The translations under genes and the position numbers were made by a program. Shown here one piece after another: positions 18,763 through 27,979 of a stretch of 64,000 nt of DNA. The stretch is from Leclercia adecarboxylata (GTDB lineage Bacteria; Pseudomonadota; Gammaproteobacteria; Enterobacterales; Enterobacteriaceae), in contig LR590464.1 of assembly GCA_901472455.1 (NCBI GenBank), forward strand, positions 1,488,001-1,552,000. Direction: 5' to 3'. The notes beneath the pieces are model-generated. The model had not been told where the DNA came from. It made no database searches and was given only the letters and a program-made list of their open reading frames with translations. Positions within the stretch are counted from its first letter, which is position 1. Each line of letters opens with the position of its first letter.

Positions 18763-19431
18763 TTAGTTGCGGCGTTCGAAGGCCAGCGCTTTACGCTCAA
18801 CTAAACGCATCAGCAGCGTCAGCAGGCCGTTGACCACCAGGTAGATCAAGCCGGCGGCACCAAACACCATCACATCGTAGGTGCGTCCGTACAGCAATTG
18901 TCCGTGACCCATCACCTCCATCAGGGTGATGGTGTAGGCCAGCGAGGTACTTTTGAACACCAGCACCACTTCGTTAGAGTACGAAGAGAGGGCGCGCTTG
19001 AAGGCGTACGGCAGCAGGATCGCCAGCGTATCTTTCTTGCTCATCCCCAGCGCACCGCACGACTGCCACTGCCCGTCCGGGATGGCGCGAATGGCCCCGT
19101 AGAACAGTTGGGTGGTATAGGCGGCGCTGTTCAGCGACAGGGCCAGTAGGGCGCACAGCCACGGCTCGGAGAGCAAATGCCACAGCACCGGATATTCCTG
19201 TAGCGTCGGGAACTGGCCCGGGCCGTAGTAAATCAGGAAGATCTGCACCAGCAGCGGTGTGCCGGTAAACAGGGTGATATAGCCGCGGACAATCCACACC
19301 AGTACCGGCGTTTTCAGCGTCAGGATGATGGTGAAAATCAACGCCAGCACCAGCGCCACGATAATCGAGGCGACGGTCAACGTCAGGCTGGTGTGCAGCC
19401 CTTTCATCAGTTCGGGTAAGTAATCCAGCAT
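18763..19431 (-). CDS. artM: Arginine ABC transporter permease ArtM
   Basis: Inner-membrane permease subunit, 222 residues, intact, five hydrophobic helices. Typical polar amino-acid permease features are RGYITLFTGTPLLVQIFLIY, ALSLNSAAYTTQLFYGAIRAI and the coupling loop SCGALGMSKKDTLAILLPYA. It starts within the artQ stop (ATGA), so artQ and artM are coupled. Last gene of artPIQM. Confidence 0.96.
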   Translation of the reverse strand: MLDYLPELMKGLHTSLTLTVASIIVALVLALIFTIILTLKTPVLVWIVRGYITLFTGTPLLVQIFLIYYGPGQFPTLQEYPVLWHLLSEPWLCALLALSLNSAAYTTQLFYGAIRAIPDGQWQSCGALGMSKKDTLAILLPYAFKRALSSYSNEVVLVFKSTSLAYTITLMEVMGHGQLLYGRTYDVMVFGAAGLIYLVVNGLLTLLMRLVERKALAFERRN

Positions 19432-20146
19432 CAGCCTGGTCTCCGTTCAAAACGCGTCGCACGCAGGTCAATACGCTTGAGAATGTACTGACTGAGCAAC
19501 GTGATCACCAGGTAGATGGCCGCCGCCACGATGTACCAGGTAAAGGGCTCCTGGGTACGGGTGGCGATGCTTTTGGTTTGCAGCATCAGGTCGTTAACGC
19601 TGATTAAGCTCACCAGCGCGGTATCTTTCAGCAGCACCAGCCACTGATTGCCAAGCCCGGCAGGGCATGACGCCACATCTGCGGCATCACCAGACGGAAG
19701 AAGATCGCCGTTTTCGACAGCCCCAGCGCCTGGCCGGACTCCCACTGGCCTACCGGCACCGCTTTCAGTGCGCCGCGCAGAGTCTGCGAAGCATAGGCGG
19801 AATAGAGCAGGGAGAGGGCGATCACGCCGCACAGGAACGGGCTGACATCGAAGTTTTCGATCTGCATCTGAATCGGGATCTGCACCACGCCCAGATTGAG
19901 CGTAAAGCCGTCCGACAGCATCAGCAGCAGCTGCGAGGAGCCGAAATAGATAAACAGGACCACCAGAATTTCCGGCAGGCCACGAAGAAGGGTCACCAGT
20001 GCAGAGCCGGTCCAGGCGACAGGTCGCCACTTAGCCGACTCCCACACGGCAAAGATCATCGCCAGCACCAGGCCGATAATCAGCGCACAAACGGCAAGGC
20101 CGACGGTCATCCCGGCGGCGCTTGCTAATGGAAAAATTTCGTTCAT
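19431..20146 (-). CDS. artQ: Arginine ABC transporter permease ArtQ (frame interrupted once)
   Basis: Permease partner of ArtM, 238 residues when joined. The first 165 residues read normally ([43 protein letters not shown]); near 19660 a base is missing from a G run and the rest continues in the next frame ([22 protein letters not shown], ending [10 protein letters not shown]). The start is six bases after the artI stop, inside the same transcript. Confidence 0.93.
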
Positions 20147-20152
20147 CAGATC

Positions 20153-20884
20153 TTACTTCTGGAACCATTTTTTATAGATGGAATCGTACGTGCCATCTTT
20201 CTTCACTTTTTCCAGCGCGGTGTTGAATTTCTGCTGCAGCGCGGTGTTGCCCTGGCGCACAGCAATACCCAGACCGGTGCCGAAGTAATCTTTATCCGTC
20301 ACTTTATCGCCAACCGCGGCCAGCTTGTCGTTGGCCTTCAGCCATTCGGTGACCACCGCGTTATCGCCAAAGACGGCATCAATACGGCCATTCTGCAGAT
20401 CCAGACGGGCGTTCTGGTAGCTGTCGTAAGGCACAGTAGTGATTTCCGGGTGCTTATCCATAATGAATTTCTGATGGGTAGTGCCGTTCTGCACGCCCAC
20501 TTTCTTGCCTTTCAGCGCGTCAATAGAGGCATATTTGCCCTTCTGACCGATGAACAGGGCAGAGTTCTCGTAATACGGGGTGCTGAACAGAACCTGCTTT
20601 TCACGCTCTGGCGTGATATCCATACCGGCCATGACCGCATCAATACGGCGGAATTTCAGGCTCGGGATCAGGCTGTCGAAAGACTGATTCGAGAAAGTAC
20701 AGGTGGCGTCGATCTCTTTACATAGGGCGTTAGCCAGATCCACATCGAAGCCCACAATCTTGTTGTTCGCATCCATTGATTCAAACGGAGGGTAGGAGGC
20801 TTCGGTGGCGAAACGAATGGTTTCGGCAGCGGTGGCAGAGAGGCTAACGCTGGCAAGCAGGGCGGCAATCACTATTTTTTTCAT
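20153..20884 (-). CDS. artI: Periplasmic binding protein ArtI
   Basis: Second binding protein of the arginine system, 243 residues, intact, with signal peptide MKKIVIAALLASVSLSATA. It resembles ArtJ throughout (ASYPPFESMDANNKIVGFDV, PSLKFRRIDAVMAGMDITPE) but its ligand specificity is less certain than ArtJ's. The ATG at 20884 is preferred because the signal peptide begins there. It sits in artPIQM, 19 bases after artP. Confidence 0.95.
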   Translation of the reverse strand: MKKIVIAALLASVSLSATAAETIRFATEASYPPFESMDANNKIVGFDVDLANALCKEIDATCTFSNQSFDSLIPSLKFRRIDAVMAGMDITPEREKQVLFSTPYYENSALFIGQKGKYASIDALKGKKVGVQNGTTHQKFIMDKHPEITTVPYDSYQNARLDLQNGRIDAVFGDNAVVTEWLKANDKLAAVGDKVTDKDYFGTGLGIAVRQGNTALQQKFNTALEKVKKDGTYDSIYKKWFQK

Positions 20885-20903
20885 TGTCGTTCTCTCGATT
20901 CGA

Positions 20904-21632
20904 TTAGTGAGACAGATAATTTCTGAACGCGTCGGTCTGCGGCTGGGCAAAGCAGCTCGCATCCCCTTGCTCAACAATATGACCGTTTTCCATATAGACC
21001 ACACGACTGGCGGTTTTACGCGCCACTTCCACTTCGTGCGTCACGATCACCTGAGTAATATTGGTTTCCGCCAGCTCGCGAATAATGCTGACGATCTGGG
21101 CAGTGATTTCCGGGTCCAGCGCGGCGGTCGGTTCATCAAACAGCAGCACCGCAGGCTCCATCATCAGCGCGCGGGCAATGGCCACACGCTGCTGCTGACC
21201 GCCAGAGAGGTGCAGCGGATAACGATCGCTGTAGGGCTTCAGGCGCAGACGTTCCAGCAGCTTCTCGGCACGCGCCAGCGCCTGCTCTTTGGAGAGGCCA
21301 AGCACGCGGCACGGGGCTTCGATCAGGTTCTGCTGCACGGTCAGGTGCGGCCAAAGATTGTATTGCTGGAAGACCATCCCGACGTTCTGACGCAGATCGC
21401 GGATCGCTTTTTCAGACGGCGCTTTGGCAAAATTAAAGTGATTACCGGCGATATCCAGCGTACCGGAGCGCGGCATTTCAAGCAGATTGAGGACGCGAAG
21501 CAGCGAGCTTTTACCCGCCCCGCTTGGGCCTAACAGCACCAGCGTTTCGCCCTCAGGACAATTCAGTGTGATGTCGAACAGCGCCTGGTGTGCGCCGTAG
21601 AAGCAGTTAATGCCGTTTAGTTTAATACTCAT
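20904..21632 (-). CDS. artP: Arginine ABC transporter ATPase ArtP
   Basis: ATP-binding subunit, 242 residues, intact. Walker [11 protein letters not shown]-loop [14 protein letters not shown], signature [16 protein letters not shown], Walker [15 protein letters not shown] and H-loop VTHEVEVA are all present. The first gene of artPIQM, with the promoter region and an ARG box upstream. Confidence 0.96.
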   Translation of the reverse strand: MSIKLNGINCFYGAHQALFDITLNCPEGETLVLLGPSGAGKSSLLRVLNLLEMPRSGTLDIAGNHFNFAKAPSEKAIRDLRQNVGMVFQQYNLWPHLTVQQNLIEAPCRVLGLSKEQALARAEKLLERLRLKPYSDRYPLHLSGGQQQRVAIARALMMEPAVLLFDEPTAALDPEITAQIVSIIRELAETNITQVIVTHEVEVARKTASRVVYMENGHIVEQGDASCFAQPQTDAFRNYLSH

Positions 21633-21695
21633 CGGAGCAGTCTTTACTCATCCAGGCAATCTATAGCAATTGAGGCCGCAAATAGTACCGTCGGC

Positions 21696-21730
21696 AGAAT
21701 AGTTATGCAATATTTCTGCGTTAAAAGTTA
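21696..21730 (-). promoter_or_regulatory. ARG box upstream of artP
   Basis: AGAATAGTTATGCA (21696-21709; minus strand TGCATAACTATTCT) fits the ArgR pattern well. A second, weak box (21717-21730) is at the expected 21-bp centre spacing. Confidence 0.55.
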
Positions 21731-21870
21731 AATATAAACCGTATCTATACCTAAACATAGCACAAAATAGCGGATGGTCTGGGCGGCGAGTATAAATGTC
21801 GGCATTCCTCACGAAATGCCAGACATTTTACGGGGTTTTCCCTGCTTGACGGGCGGTTAAGCGTGACTGT

Positions 21871-22390
21871 TTAGCGTTTTTCAATGGACTGGCGCAGGGT
21901 GCCTGCCGGGGCGTGGACAGTGCCGCCGAGGTAGCGCACGTCGTCAAACTGCCCAGCACTGACCCTCGCGGATCATCAGCACTTCATCCTGCCAGGTCTC
22001 GCTGCCCTGCGTCAGTTTCACCCGCAGCGGAATGTTGCGCGCATCGGTATTAGGAATGGTGGATGCGCTGGAGACTTCAGCTTTTTGCGGCGCAATGTTG
22101 CGGCTGGAGAAAGGATCGTCTTTCAGCAGGTTTTGATGCTGCGGATCGCGGCTGGCATTACTGAGAAGCATCGCCAGGTCATCGCTCAGATACGGGCGCA
22201 GCGCGGTGAAGTCATTGCTGCGGTGCGAAATGCGGTAATCATAGAATTGTTGGGCCACAGCATCCGGGCCGCCAGTAATGCAGCTGCCGCTGCGGGTACC
22301 GATATCCTTAAAAGCCGGGGTGACCGGGGTGGTGCAGGCGCTGAGCAGCAGCGCGCAAGGCACTAAAAGCGTCAAAGCAGAATAGCGCAT
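21871..22390 (-). CDS. ybjP: Lipoprotein YbjP (frame interrupted at C-terminus)
   Basis: Outer- or inner-membrane lipoprotein of unknown function, about 171 residues. The signal peptide ends in the lipobox LLSAC (MRYSALTLLVPCALLLSACT). The conserved QQFYDYRISHRSNDFTALRP segment identifies it. The frame breaks near 21955, two residues after GQCW; the remaining DDVRYLGG and TLRQSIEKR-stop continue in the neighbouring frame and end at 21871. ATG at 22390 is used because the lipoprotein signal starts there. Confidence 0.9.
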
Positions 22391-22651
22391 GTTGATTTCC
22401 TTATGAGGCTGCAATAATTAACTAACCTTTAAATGATAGCGTAACGAAGAGATAATGGTTTTGTTCTTATACGCTTAGACCCGGCCCATCAGGCTATTTT
22501 ATTCGCCATTTTGGACCTTGCCAGTGCTCACAATCCTCCACGTACTACGTGTACGCTCCGGTTGTTCCGCGCTGTCCGTGTCCAAACTGCCTTCAACAAT
22601 AAACGCCTGATGGGCCGGGTCCTGCACTTAACGCGCAACAAGGAGACGAAG

Positions 22652-22976
22652 ATGCAATTTTCAACCACCCCCACTCTGGAAGGGCAGCCGATCAGTGAAT
22701 ACTGCGGCGTGGTGACCGGCGAAGCCATTCTCGGCGCCAATATCTTCCGCGACTTTTTTGCCGGTATCCGCGATATCGTCGGCGGCCGCTCTGGCGCGTA
22801 TGAAAAAGAGCTGCCGTAAAGCCCGTGACATCGCCTTTAAAGAACTGGGCGAGCAGGCGAAGGCCCTGGGCGCGGATGCCGTCGTGGGGATCGATATCGA
22901 CTACGAAACCGTCGGCAAAGACGCCAGCATGTTGATGGTCAGTGTCAGCGGTACGGCAGTGAAAACGCGCCGATGA
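22652..22976 (+). CDS. ybjQ: YbjQ/UPF0145 family protein (frame interrupted once)
   Basis: 107-residue cytoplasmic protein of a widespread family forming pentamers; function unknown. Visible conserved parts are [30 protein letters not shown] and, after one extra C near 22814, [29 protein letters not shown] and SVSGTAV. An AAGGAGACGAAG leader gives a strong Shine-Dalgarno for the ATG at 22652. Its stop overlaps the amiD start (ATGA), so the pair is cotranscribed. Confidence 0.94.
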
Positions 22977-23810
22977 AGCACGCGCTTGCGCCTCTCCTGC
23001 TGGCGCTGCTGCTGGCAGGCTGTGCGACAGAAAAAGGCGTCGTGGATAAAGGTGCCTATGAGTTGGATACCCGACGGCAGGCCCAGGCGGCCTACCCGCG
23101 TATCAAGGTGCTGGTGATCCACTATACCGCCGACGACTTTGACAGCTCTCTCGCCACCCCTGACCGATAAAAACGTCAGCTCCCACTATTTGATCCCGGC
23201 GATCCCGCCGCAGCACAACGGCAAGCCGCGGATCTGGCAGCTGGTGCCGGAGCGCGATTTGGCGTGGCATGCCGGGGTGAGCTACTGGCGCGGCGCCACC
23301 CGTATTAATGACACCTCGATTGGGATTGAGCTGGAAAACCGCGGCTGGCAAAAGCGCGGCGATGAGAAACGCTTCGCACCGTTTGAACCGGCGCAGATTG
23401 CCGCCCTGATCCCGCTGGCGAAGGACATTATCCAGCGCTATGACATCAAGCCACAGAACGTGGTAGCCCATGCGGATATCGCGCCTCAGCGCAAAGACGA
23501 TCCGGGACCGCTGTTCCCGTGGCAGGCGCTGGCGCAACAGGGAATTGGTGCCTGGCCCGATCCTGACCGGGTCGCGTTTTATCTGAACGGACAGCCTCCT
23601 TATGAGCCTGCGGACAGTGCCACGCTGCTTAATTTACTCTCCCGCTACGGTTACGATGTGCCGGATAATATTTCTTTGGCGCAGCAGAAACGTATTATTA
23701 TGGCGTTTCAGATGCATTTCCGGTCAAAATTATGGAGTGGTGTTTCTGATAGAGAAACAATAGCCATTGCAGAAGCTCTGCTGGAAAAAATACGGACAAA
23801 AATAACCTAA
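22973..23810 (+). CDS. amiD: N-acetylmuramoyl-L-alanine amidase AmiD (frame interrupted once)
   Basis: Zinc amidase lipoprotein that cleaves the bond between MurNAc and the stem peptide in the periplasm. 278 residues joined. Lipobox LLLAGC at residues about 12-17. The amidase_2 domain shows [11 protein letters not shown] (zinc His), [17 protein letters not shown] and [21 protein letters not shown]. An extra C near 23158 splits the frame early. A C-terminal peptidoglycan-binding-like helix bundle follows ([12 protein letters not shown]). It is the last core gene before the large secretion insertion. Confidence 0.94.
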
Positions 23811-24078
23811 AAAAACTACTCACTTATGAGTATTTGTCTTTGGCTTAAGATTAATCTTAAGTACATTGCCAATTCATTTTTAGTTAATTGACTTAAAATT
23901 ACCCACATTTAATATAGACGCATAGCTTGCTAATCAAGTTAGCCAATTAAAAATATTAGAGAGTAATTTTCCTCCAGGCTATCGTCTTAATTTATTTGAA
24001 TCGGACCTCATTTATCAGTTGCGACATTGCTGTTGCAGGGGTTCCATTTACTCTAAAAAAAATGAAACAGGCATACTA

Positions 24079-24704
24079 ATGTTAAATATTTACAGTAGAA
24101 ATAGTCGCCCGGAAAAAGCGATAGACGCGATTATCGCTGCCACGGCTGATTATCCTGAAAAAAACACTGAAAAAATGGCAGAAAGTCATTACTGCAGATA
24201 CCAATTATGTTCACATCCTGATCCGCGGTGAAATCGAAATTCGCCGACGTTCCGATGAGTTAAGCATGTTCACCATGCGTCATGCGGGCTTTTTAGGGGT
24301 CTCCGCTGTCTATAACCGGGCGTCTCATATGTATGGTATTACCCGCGATACCAGCGTTATTCGCACCATCAAAAGAGAGAAATTTGAGCGCATCATCAGT
24401 GAAAATAATCTCTGGCTCGAATTTAGCCAAATTCTGGTCTGGTATATTGATATTCTGAGTAAGCGGGACGATGTTTTGGTTGCCCGCAGCGCCTATTCCG
24501 TGGTGCGCGAATTTCTTCTGGAAATTAATGATCTTATTCTCTATCAGAATCGCGATATTAATGTTTATGACTATATTCAGGAATACACCAAACCTGGCGC
24601 GTAGCACCATTATAAAAATTCTCTCCGACCTGAAAAAAGGTCAGTACATTGTGGTGGAAAAAGGCAAATTGATAAACATCAGCAGCCTACCGGAACGTTA
24701 CTGA
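24079..24704 (+). CDS. IprA/YaiV-like winged-helix regulator (frame interrupted)
   Basis: Joined length about 207 residues. An N-terminal cyclic-nucleotide-binding-like fold (YVHILIRGEIEIRRRSDELSMF in order, FLGVSAVYN) is followed by a helical linker and a C-terminal winged helix ending LKKGQYIVVEKGKLINISSL and PERY, which closely resembles the C-terminus of E. coli YaiV/IprA. Frames change near 24160 and 24597. Codon use is AT-rich compared with amiD. It is convergent with and overlaps gspB by seven bases. Being the only regulator in the insertion, it may control the gsp genes; this is inference. Confidence 0.72.
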
Positions 24705-25351
24705 ACATTCTTCTCCGAATCTCCATGGGTTAACGCCAATGGAGATTTTTTTATTCCTTGCACAGATATTTTTTCAGTTTTAAACGCCGCCGTCTGATTT
24801 ATTACGCTTTCGCCATTCAAAGCGCTGGCTTGTGTCTCATCAACCGGGTCCTGCGGTATTTTTCCCTGCGAATAATCCTGCTGTTGTTCTTTAAGCGCTT
24901 CCATAAGCCGCTCCTTTAATGAGAGGGACCCGGTTTCCGGCGGTGCTTCATGCGAGTCGGATAAAGGACTGGCGGAACTCTCACTGTCCGGGGCTTGTTG
25001 CCAGTCTGGCTCGCTGTCCATCATCAACGGATCCCCGGGCGGCGGCAAAGGTGCGCTGTATTCCGGGTGACTGACTTTGGGTGTCGGGAAGGGTTTCGAC
25101 ACGTAAACATAATGCATATCCGAAAGCTGCGTGTCAGGCTGCGCGACGCTCACCGGTTTTGGCGCAGGGGCCGGGTGACGCAGATTCCAGTAAATATGGG
25201 CATACAGGCCCGCGGCCAGCAGCGCAAACAGGCAACATAAGCTTGCCAGCGTTCTGACCAGCATTGTGTTCAGTGAGGGGAGACGGTAAGAGAACCAGAC
25301 CGCCTCACCGGTCTGGAAGCTGCGCTGCGCAGCCAGGCAAATCGTGGACAT
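24698..25351 (-). CDS. gspB: Type II secretion protein GspB
   Basis: PulB/ExeB-type protein, 217 residues, intact. Layout: short cytoplasmic N-terminus, one membrane helix (TLASLCCLFALLAAGLYAHIY cut at about residues 33-53), then a long Pro/Ser-rich periplasmic region. In Aeromonas-type systems the GspA/GspB complex helps insert the secretin through peptidoglycan. The N-terminal start overlaps the gspA stop (TAATG), so the two genes are coupled. The C-terminal domain is short relative to some family members. Confidence 0.8.
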   Translation of the reverse strand: MSTICLAAQRSFQTGEAVWFSYRLPSLNTMLVRTLASLCCLFALLAAGLYAHIYWNLRHPAPAPKPVSVAQPDTQLSDMHYVYVSKPFPTPKVSHPEYSAPLPPPGDPLMMDSEPDWQQAPDSESSASPLSDSHEAPPETGSLSLKERLMEALKEQQQDYSQGKIPQDPVDETQASALNGESVINQTAAFKTEKISVQGIKKSPLALTHGDSEKNVQ

Positions 25352-26928
25352 TAGTGTGCTTTTCCTTGCGCCAGGGTGTGCGGCGCGGTCTCTGAAACCG
25401 GCGTCAATATGGCAGGGGTGGTGTTATTGAAACGCATCAACTGCATCAGGGTATCTTCACCCGGTATGCCATCAACGTTTAACTGCGCAACAGACTGAAA
25501 TTCGCGGGTCCGCTTCTCCAGCTCATGCGTCCAGGCTTGCGCATGCGTGTCTGGCTCATGCAACGCCTGGCTGAGCTGGGTATCGAACCAGGCCAGATCC
25601 TGGCCGTTGCTGGTGGCGTTGATCGCATCTTTCCCGGCCGGGGTCAGACGGTGCAGTAAGGTGTAGTTCCCGGTGGCATGGGCGGTGAACCAGCTTCGCT
25701 TCACCTGCCACGTGCGATTATTCATCAGCAGATCAAGGGAGTTCGCTCCTACCCGTGCCACCACGGCATAGTTCAGGTGATCCCCGGTTTTCAGTTCGCT
25801 TATCCACGGATAGCCCTCTTTTTCCAACGTCGGTAGCGGGGCGTTACCCTGCTTACACGCGAGATTCACCCGGGCGGCATTCTGGCAGAGCGCCTCCTCG
25901 GCGGAAGGATCGTACCCCCACATGGTATAGAGCTGATGCATGGCATCCGGCGCGTTCACCACCTCTTTCTCGATTGCCGGCTGGACCGGCGCTTTCAGGG
26001 CAGGGCGCGGTTGCGTCCAGCTTGCGGGGATGGGCGGCTGCACTGGCAGTTTTGCGGTAATGGCGGGAGAGAAGTACCAGCCGCAGGCGGCAAACAGCAC
26101 GCTGGCGAACAGACCGACCGTCGCCAGCGTTTTGCCGTGGGTTTTACGCGGCAGCACTTCGCCTGCCGCCAGACGTAAATGGCGTGGCCCCACCACTGCG
26201 GCGCGCTCCGTCCAGGCCGCCAGCATCGACAGGTGCGCCAGGGTGTTCAGTTTGCTCACCGACCCTTTGGTCAGGGCGTGCATCCGGCGTACACGGGCCG
26301 GGGTAAAGGGGGATGCCCCGGCACCACACGCCTCCGCCTGCGCCGTAACATAGCTCAGGGTCTCATGGCAGGTCAGCGGGCGTAGGGTATGGCGGGTATG
26401 GACCCGGGACGCCAGACCGGAGTGATTCATCAGGCGAGCTTCCTGATCGGGAGTGCCGGTCAGCACCAGCGTCAGCGACAGATTGCACTCCTGCGCGCGG
26501 GACAGCAGCATGCCCAGAGTTTCCCAGCAATTATCCCGCATCGACTGGGTGGCGGCGATAGCCAGCACCAGGCCGTTTTTTTTGCAGGAAGGGTATTTTT
26601 CATGCCATTGGCGCAGCACTGCATCAATGGCATGAATTCTGTTACTGGCATCTTTTGCGTTGGCGCTGAGTTTATACAGCAGGGCTTTGGCGTTGAGTTT
26701 CGGAAACGCGTTGATGGCAACCCCGGCAGGTGACTTTGCCAGCACCTGGCCGGTGAAGGTGGCCAGCAGATCTTCGTCATCGCTGAAGAGCGCGGCAATG
26801 CCGGGTACGGTCGATTTCTCCGCCAGCATGCCGAAGACATCCTGGTGGTAAGCGGCAAAGAAGCTCCCGCAGGGGCGGACCGCACTCCTGAAAGGTTGGC
26901 GGGTAAATTTATAATGACTCAGATACAT
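25351..26928 (-). CDS. gspA: Type II secretion protein GspA with degenerate ATPase motifs
   Basis: ExeA-like, 525 residues, intact. The N-terminal AAA-type region (1-260) starts MYLSHYKFTRQPFRSAV, as in the family. A membrane helix lies at about 275-292 (VGLFASVLFAACGWYF), and a C-terminal periplasmic part has a peptidoglycan-binding repeat (LNVDGIPGEDTL near 490). Unusually, the Walker A position reads ALFSDDEDLLATFTGQVLAK with no GxxxxGK[ST], and the Walker B position reads LVLAIAATQSM with no acidic pair. Nucleotide hydrolysis is therefore unlikely. Divergent from gspC with 262 bases between. Confidence 0.85.
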   Translation of the reverse strand: MYLSHYKFTRQPFRSAVRPCGSFFAAYHQDVFGMLAEKSTVPGIAALFSDDEDLLATFTGQVLAKSPAGVAINAFPKLNAKALLYKLSANAKDASNRIHAIDAVLRQWHEKYPSCKKNGLVLAIAATQSMRDNCWETLGMLLSRAQECNLSLTLVLTGTPDQEARLMNHSGLASRVHTRHTLRPLTCHETLSYVTAQAEACGAGASPFTPARVRRMHALTKGSVSKLNTLAHLSMLAAWTERAAVVGPRHLRLAAGEVLPRKTHGKTLATVGLFASVLFAACGWYFSPAITAKLPVQPPIPASWTQPRPALKAPVQPAIEKEVVNAPDAMHQLYTMWGYDPSAEEALCQNAARVNLACKQGNAPLPTLEKEGYPWISELKTGDHLNYAVVARVGANSLDLLMNNRTWQVKRSWFTAHATGNYTLLHRLTPAGKDAINATSNGQDLAWFDTQLSQALHEPDTHAQAWTHELEKRTREFQSVAQLNVDGIPGEDTLMQLMRFNNTTPAILTPVSETAPHTLAQGKAH

Positions 26929-27190
26929 GACACTTCACCGTTGTATTTCATTAACCGATTTCCAGGCTGAAAAGTAAGGGAAGGCGCGTGTCGCAGCAAT
27001 TTTTATACAGGAGAAAAATAACCTGTTGTTCGCGCTTAACATTGCTTTTTTTCAGGGTCAATATTTTTCTTCATTAAAGTTAACGGCAAACCCGATGGAG
27101 CGGGCCGGGCGTCATTATTATTATTTCCGGGTTTTTAAGGTGCAGCGCCAGGCTGCTAATTCCTGCATTTGCGACAAGGTCAGTTAAAAA
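26929..27190. other. gspA-gspC divergent control region
   Basis: 262 gene-free bases, AT-rich (runs such as GGAGAAAAATAACC, TTTTTTCAGGG, TATTATTATTTCC). Promoters for both gsp units must be here. The base composition fits H-NS-type silencing, known for the E. coli gsp genes, but no operator can be named. Confidence 0.5.
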
Positions 27191-27966
27191 ATGAAAATGC
27201 AGCTTTATTCCCGATTGATTGCGCCCTGCGTGATGTTTGTTCTGCTGATATTCAGCGGTCATCAGGGATATGTCGTATTTAAAGAGTACAGAAAGGCGGC
27301 CGATCCCCTTCCGGGTCATTCACCGGCGAGCCCGCGCCCGCGCCCGGAGGAGCAGACTTTCGCGCTGTTCCAGCCTGCGGTTAAACAGCCTGCGCTTCAG
27401 CAGGCGGCGCAAAAGACGATTTCAGCGGAGGTCGACGGGATTATCAGCAGCGACGAAGCGTGGCTATCGTTCGCGGTGATCAAAACCCCGGTTGGCCAGC
27501 AGAGTTACCGCGAAGGCGAGTATCTGCCGGGCTACAACGATGCGTGGATCGAAGAGATCAACAGTGACAACGTGGTCGTGAATTACCAGGGCGAGCGGCA
27601 GGTGCTGGCATTAAAACGCCCCGATTATATTAAAGGCGATGTGAATGCGTCGCCGGTGCCAAAACCGAAAAACGATGCGGGTGCCGATAATATTCATCTC
27701 AATGATTACCTTGTCCTGAAGCCTTATGTCGAAAAGGGCCAACTGGAAGGCTATCAAATAAAACCTAAAAATTCGTCCTCCTTTTTTAGCCATAGCGGGC
27801 TGAAAAAAGGGGGATGTGGTAGTGAAAGTAAATGCCGTCGATATGACGCGAGCGGAGCAGGCGAAAAAATATTATCGCCAGCTGGTCAAAAATGAGAGAA
27901 GCGGAAGTCGTAGTCCGACGCCACGCTCACCTTGAAAATATTCGGGTTAATGTTTTCAACAATTAA
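27191..27966 (+). CDS. gspC: Type II secretion protein GspC (frame interrupted)
   Basis: Inner-membrane component that links the platform to the secretin. About 257 residues joined. One N-terminal helix (LIAPCVMFVLLIFSG), a Pro-rich linker, the HR domain (GIISSDEAWLSFAVIKT and GYNDAWIEEINSDNVVV) and a C-terminal PDZ domain (LEGYQIKPKNSSSFFSHSGL, then VVVKVNAVDMTRAEQAKKYY). Frame breaks near 27815 and 27902; the true end, ENIRVNVFNN, is read in the last frame. First gene of gspC-O. Confidence 0.88.
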
Positions 27967-27979
27967 CAAGTGTAATGTT

